Source: Salipaludibacillus aurantiacus
GTDB lineage: Bacteria; Bacillota; Bacilli; Bacillales; Salisediminibacteriaceae
DNA: 64,000 bases
Direction: 5' to 3'
Assembly (NCBI RefSeq): GCF_900111295.1
Contig: NZ_FOGT01000001.1
Span: 186,001-250,000, forward strand
Below, one piece after another: positions 60,904 to 64,000 of this stretch. A program made the position numbers and the translations under genes. The notes beneath the pieces were generated by a model, which saw only the letters and a program-made list of their open reading frames with translations, was not told the DNA's origin and made no database searches. The first letter of the stretch is position 1, and every line of letters begins with the position of its first letter.

Positions 60904-60931
60904 TAAATACTTATACCCCTATAAGTATTTA
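60904..60931. promoter_or_regulatory. Dyad operator-like site upstream of the Fe-S/cytochrome b operon
   Basis: TAAATACTTATA and its exact complement flank CCCC, giving two 12-base arms in the divergent promoter region, 17 bases before the start codon. The ATACCCCTATA centre resembles operators of the CsoR-type family only loosely. A transcription factor site or an attenuating hairpin are both possible. Confidence 0.5.
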
Positions 60932-61015
60932 AGCATAAAGGAAGGCTGTGTGAAACATTTATATATGTCATTTCTGTGACGGTTTTGTTACTATATAACC
61001 GAATGGAGGGCGTGT

Positions 61016-61519
61016 ATGAACACTGTTATAATTCTGTTACTGACATTTATTTTTATAAGTCAGCTTATTATTATTTATCTCTTAATTAAAAAACGCGTGT
61101 ATGTTAAAAAGTCTTTTTCACCTGAAGCTGAAGAAAATTCCCGGAACATATACGAACTGGATGACGAGAGAAAGCGTACAATCGAACTCCAGCTTTTAAG
61201 AATAAGGAATGCTGTTCAGAAACAAACGGAAGACATACATAATAAGGAAATTGAATTAGCTCCTAAGTCACTCATTTTCGATACCAACACTCTAAAAGAA
61301 CTCTATCCCCCTGATCAGCAAGCGCTGATCCACTCGTTTATGAACTCATTTAATAATTATTTGGACCGGTACTGGTATACTGATAAAGGAAAATTAAAAA
61401 CCGTTTTCCGGGGAGCTGCTCATAAGACAGATACAGAAGCGGGCAAACTCGTTTTGGCATCACGGGAACTTTGCCACGATATGGACCAATGGCTTAAGAA
61501 ACTGAATACATTCTCATAA
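61016..61519 (+). CDS. Hypothetical protein with N-terminal membrane anchor, 167 residues
   Basis: One N-terminal membrane helix (about 3-24), then a charged helical region (NSRNIYELDDERKRTIELQL) and a conserved-looking domain with IFDTNTLKELYPPDQQALIHSF, ending in soluble helices. I recognise no family. It is divergent from the Fe-S/cytochrome b operon and followed 59 bases later by a DUF421 gene in the same direction, so the two could share a transcript. GGAGGGCG precedes the ATG. Confidence 0.7.
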   Translation: MNTVIILLLTFIFISQLIIIYLLIKKRVYVKKSFSPEAEENSRNIYELDDERKRTIELQLLRIRNAVQKQTEDIHNKEIELAPKSLIFDTNTLKELYPPDQQALIHSFMNSFNNYLDRYWYTDKGKLKTVFRGAAHKTDTEAGKLVLASRELCHDMDQWLKKLNTFS

Positions 61520-61578
61520 AACATCCAAAAGTGCGAACCCTATTTAATATCTTCCAATAAAAGGGGGGAAGGGTTCCT

Positions 61579-62289
61579 TTGAACACTACATTTTCTTCGC
61601 TGACTGTTGAATTGCTTGTAGGATTTATGGCTCTTTTAGTCTTAACTAAAGTCTTGGGAAAGACCCAAATTACCCAATTAACTCCTTTTGATTTTATTTC
61701 TGCACTCGTATTAGGGGAGCTTGTCGGTAATGCTATTTATGATAAAGAAATAGCTGTACATTATGTTCTTTATGCTGTGGCTCTCTGGGGAGCTTTGATT
61801 ATGACAATTGAGAAAATTACCCAGAAGTGGAAAGGGAGCAGGAGCCTGCTGGAAGGCAAACCTTCAATTGTCATTCACAGCGGGAAAATCATACGTGAAG
61901 AACTGAGAAAAAATAACCTGGACTTGAACCAACTCCAGAATCTCCTGCGTAATAAAGATGTTTTTTCATTCTCAGAAGTAGAATATGCCATACTTGAATC
62001 AAACGGGAATTTAAATGTTTTAAAGAAAAGTCCTTTTCAGGCAGCAACCCAGGCAGACCTTTCCAAACCATCTTCTTCTGTCACCCTCCCGATGACGATT
62101 ATAAGCGACGGTGAATGGGTTGACGATAATATTTTTCAGACCCCCTATTCAAAAGATTGGTTTATAAACCTTTTCAATAAGAACGCTCTGACTGTGAATC
62201 ATATTATAATAGCCGAATGGTCCGAAGGTGCCCCTCTTTATATTCAGCTTAACCGGGCTCCATTTATTAAATATATAAATGTCCCCTGA
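61579..62289 (+). CDS. DUF421/YetF-type membrane protein B
   Basis: 236 residues with three N-terminal membrane helices and a cytosolic C-terminal domain (LLRNKDVFSFSEVEYAILESNG), the same architecture as the protein at 57027. The two differ clearly in sequence, so they are paralogues rather than a recent duplication. Family members are spore inner-membrane proteins in some Bacilli. The start is TTG 61579-61581, preceded by GGGGGGAAGGG. Confidence 0.85.
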   Translation: MNTTFSSLTVELLVGFMALLVLTKVLGKTQITQLTPFDFISALVLGELVGNAIYDKEIAVHYVLYAVALWGALIMTIEKITQKWKGSRSLLEGKPSIVIHSGKIIREELRKNNLDLNQLQNLLRNKDVFSFSEVEYAILESNGNLNVLKKSPFQAATQADLSKPSSSVTLPMTIISDGEWVDDNIFQTPYSKDWFINLFNKNALTVNHIIIAEWSEGAPLYIQLNRAPFIKYINVP

Positions 62290-62311
62290 AATTGGCGTTT
62301 GAATATCCAGC

Positions 62312-62350
62312 AAAAAACAGCCTGATAAATGTGATATCAGGCTGTTTTTT
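62312..62350. terminator. Bidirectional terminator between the DUF421 gene and ypuI
   Basis: A 16-base stem (AAAAAACAGCCTGATA with its complement) has T runs on both strands and lies between convergent genes. Confidence 0.9.
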
Positions 62351-62358
62351 GATTCTAT

Positions 62359-62856
62359 TCAGTTACTTTCTCTTTGCTTTACTTTCGTACGGTAATCTGT
62401 TTCATAGTATTCTAATTCTTCCCGGATTTCCTGCAGAGGACCTTCAATAGCTTTAACCATATCTTTAAGTGGTGCAGGGACTTCAGTCCTGAAACGGATA
62501 GCATTCTTTCCGGTGTATGCCGCCCGGCTGTCTTCAAACCACACGTCATAATGCGGCTGGAAGAATTCTTCTACACACTGATGGAAAATCCAAAATAAGG
62601 TTTTTTCAGCAGCACTCTTTCTGAACCGTTCACTTCGTAACAATACGGTTCCTGCCTCTCTGCCTTCGTCAAAGAAAACAAGCAGCCTTCTAAATTGATC
62701 AAGGATAAGCTGAAAATCGTCTTTCGATGTCCGTGTTTCGCTTTTATTCAGTTCACTCAGCGTGGCTTCGTTTAAATAAGTCCTCAATTTCCCGGTCACT
62801 TCCTCCATTTTATCCATGGTAAATTGAAGTTGCTGCTTTACTAAATCATTTCCCAT
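62359..62856 (-). CDS. ypuI: YpuI-like protein (DUF3907 type)
   Basis: A 165-residue soluble protein, start ATG 62854-62856 after GAGGAGAG; longer frames enter scpB. Sequence features are few (WIFHQCVEEFFQPHYDVWFED), but the position between scpB and the downstream region, and the size, match B. subtilis YpuI. Function unknown. In B. subtilis dacB follows; here two DUF421 genes, an Fe-S/cytochrome pair and the SpoVA-type cluster come in between. Confidence 0.75.
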   Translation of the reverse strand: MGNDLVKQQLQFTMDKMEEVTGKLRTYLNEATLSELNKSETRTSKDDFQLILDQFRRLLVFFDEGREAGTVLLRSERFRKSAAEKTLFWIFHQCVEEFFQPHYDVWFEDSRAAYTGKNAIRFRTEVPAPLKDMVKAIEGPLQEIREELEYYETDYRTKVKQRESN

Positions 62857-62890
62857 CTTGTCTCTTCTCTCCTCTTGTTTCTTTATTTTG

Positions 62891-63481
62891 TTATTCAGGG
62901 GACGAAAATTGTTCATTAAATTTAGAAAAGAATAAATCTGCCTCTTCCTCTGCATGATCTTCCGTCATTTGTTCAGGAAGCTGGGGAAGTTCCTCTGTTG
63001 ATTTTAAACCAAATTGTTCCAAAAATATTTTTGTAGTCCCGTATAAAATGGCTCTTCCTGTCCCTTCTGCACGGCCAACTTCCTTTATCAATCCTTTTCC
63101 AATTAATGTCCGGATCGGCCTTTCGGATTTAACACCTCGGATATCTTCCATTTCAACTCTTGAAATAGGCTGCTTATAAGCTATAATAGCCAGGGTCTCA
63201 AGTGCTGCCTGTGAAAGAGTAGCCGATGACGGTGATTGGACGAGTCTTTTAAAATAAGGTGCATGTTTTTGTTTCGTTGTAAGCTGGTAACCGCCTGCTA
63301 TTTCTACAAGCTGTATTCCTCTGTGCTCCTGCCGGTACATCTCTTTCAATTCTTTTAAATAAAAGCTCAACGTTTTTTTATCTATTTGCAGAACGTCCAT
63401 AATCTGTTTTTCGTCCAGACCTTCTTCGCCGGAGACAAACAAAAGTCCTTCTATCACAGCTTTAATTTCTTCACTAGTCAA
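62891..63481 (-). CDS. scpB: Segregation and condensation protein B
   Basis: A 196-residue protein with two winged-helix domains (AVIEGLLFVSGEEGLDEKQI; LETLAIIAYKQPISRVEMEDIRG) followed by the GLIKEVGRAEGTGRAILYGTT segment typical of ScpB. With ScpA it forms the SMC condensin complex that compacts and segregates the chromosome. The start is TTG 63479-63481, overlapping the scpA end by eight bases, with AAGGAGG upstream. Confidence 0.95.
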   Translation of the reverse strand: MTSEEIKAVIEGLLFVSGEEGLDEKQIMDVLQIDKKTLSFYLKELKEMYRQEHRGIQLVEIAGGYQLTTKQKHAPYFKRLVQSPSSATLSQAALETLAIIAYKQPISRVEMEDIRGVKSERPIRTLIGKGLIKEVGRAEGTGRAILYGTTKIFLEQFGLKSTEELPQLPEQMTEDHAEEEADLFFSKFNEQFSSPE

Positions 63482-64000
63482 ACGGATGGACCTCCTTTTT
63501 ATAAATTATTATTTCGTCAAAATTACTGTTCTGCTCGCATAATATAGAATTGGATTTCATGAGTTCCAATAATGCAAGAAAAGTAACAACGAGATGCGGA
63601 TTTTCTTCTTCGTAAAAAAGCTCAGAAAACCGGCTTTTTCCGCCTTTATTATGCAATTCCCCCAACAGCTGGGACATTCGTTGTTCAATAGGAATTTCTT
63701 CCCGGTGAATTTTAGAATACACCGGTCTTTGTTTCTTCTTCCTTTTTTTCATTTTCTCGAAGGCTTGAAGCATATCATAAATGGTAACATTAACCGCAGA
63801 TTGATTATTTTCACCTTCTGATTCATCCAGTAAAGGTGTTAAATCGGTCATTGGTTTAGAGAATAAATTGCTTCTCTCAAGCTCTCTTTCTTTTAATTCA
63901 TCAGCCGCTTCTTTGAATTTTTTATATTCAATCAGTCTTTGCATTAAATCTTCTTTAGGATCTTCTTCTGTTTCTGCAAGCATATTTTCCTCATATAATT
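63474..64000 (-). CDS. scpA: Segregation and condensation protein A (C-terminal part)
   Basis: A partial CDS entering from beyond the right edge: the last 175 or so codons of scpA. It shows the EDPKEDLMQRLIEYKKFKEAA segment and the C-terminal winged helix (SRFSELFYEEENPHLVVTFLALLELMK) that binds the SMC head. The kleisin N-terminus is outside. The frame stays open to the edge (codons before MLAE read LYEEN), so the ATG at 63983 is internal. Confidence 0.94.
   Translation of the reverse strand, partial: LYEENMLAETEEDPKEDLMQRLIEYKKFKEAADELKERELERSNLFSKPMTDLTPLLDESEGENNQSAVNVTIYDMLQAFEKMKKRKKKQRPVYSKIHREEIPIEQRMSQLLGELHNKGGKSRFSELFYEEENPHLVVTFLALLELMKSNSILCEQNSNFDEIIIYKKEVHPFD

Overview
The window is a chromosomal segment of an endospore-forming member of the Bacillaceae. 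Gene order closely follows the Bacillus subtilis stretch from cheR/ndk through hbs-spoIVA, gpsA-der, fni-rpsA-cmk, ypeB-sleB, ypdA-gudB-mecB, recS-fer and serA to resE-dacB-scpA. Sporulation and germination genes are frequent (spoIVA, spoVIF, ypeB, sleB, spmAB, dacB, SpoVA proteins). Shine-Dalgarno sites are strong, intergenic DNA is AT-rich, and several secreted proteins are very acidic, which would fit a salt- or alkali-tolerant species (inference). No rRNA, tRNA or CRISPR array was seen. Most genes are on the minus strand, so 'upstream' of them means higher coordinates.

Layout. 1-7.3 kb: start of cheR, ndk, then an isoprenoid quinone operon in which HepS/HepT and MenG surround three genes expected of the futalosine route to menaquinone (MqnA, UbiX/MqnM, UbiA/MqnP), followed by mtrB (TRAP), a tiny membrane peptide and folE. 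7.4-20 kb: hbs, spoIVA, yphF, yphE, spoVIF-like, gpsA-plsY-der, yphA, fni, rpsA, plsC, cmk and the c-di-GMP flagellar brake ypfA. 20-30 kb: the ypeB-sleB germination pair, a zinc-ribbon peptide, prsW, ansA (+), ypdA, gudB, mecB, a B12-binding MerR regulator of the CarH/LitR type, and a metallophosphoesterase. 30-36 kb: fhs and a 2-oxoacid:ferredoxin oxidoreductase operon (ATPase-KorD-KorA-KorB-KorC) whose promoter carries a CcpA-type cre site. 36-43 kb: short unknown genes, ypbF, a short YpbE-like protein, ypbD, recS, ypbB, fer (+), a Crp/Fnr regulator with an apparent ATT start, and a FadR-type regulator. 43-57 kb: serA, a SurA-like lipoprotein, cob(I)alamin adenosyltransferase, moaB, resE-resD, resC-resB without resA, rluB, and spmB-spmA-dacB. 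57-64 kb: two DUF421 proteins, a lipoprotein-SpoVAC-SpoVAE cluster without SpoVAD, a Tat-targeted Fe-S protein with cytochrome b but no catalytic subunit, ypuI, scpB and the 3' part of scpA.

Themes. Low-oxygen electron transfer recurs: menaquinone synthesis, ResDE and cytochrome c maturation, the ferredoxin oxidoreductase, ferredoxin, formate-THF ligase and the Fe-S/cytochrome b pair. Sporulation and germination is the second theme. Two kinds of dispersed intergenic repeat occur: one element with palindromic terminal inverted repeats at 255-555, and a family whose ends read like GAGGCTGGGACAA at 15.8 and 30.5 kb, with partial relatives at 9.85 and 25.0 kb.

The best candidates for something less described are the SpoVAC/SpoVAE/lipoprotein/DUF421 cluster lacking SpoVAD, the CarH-like regulator that has Glu where CarH has its light-state His ligand, and the orphan Tat Fe-S/cytochrome b pair.
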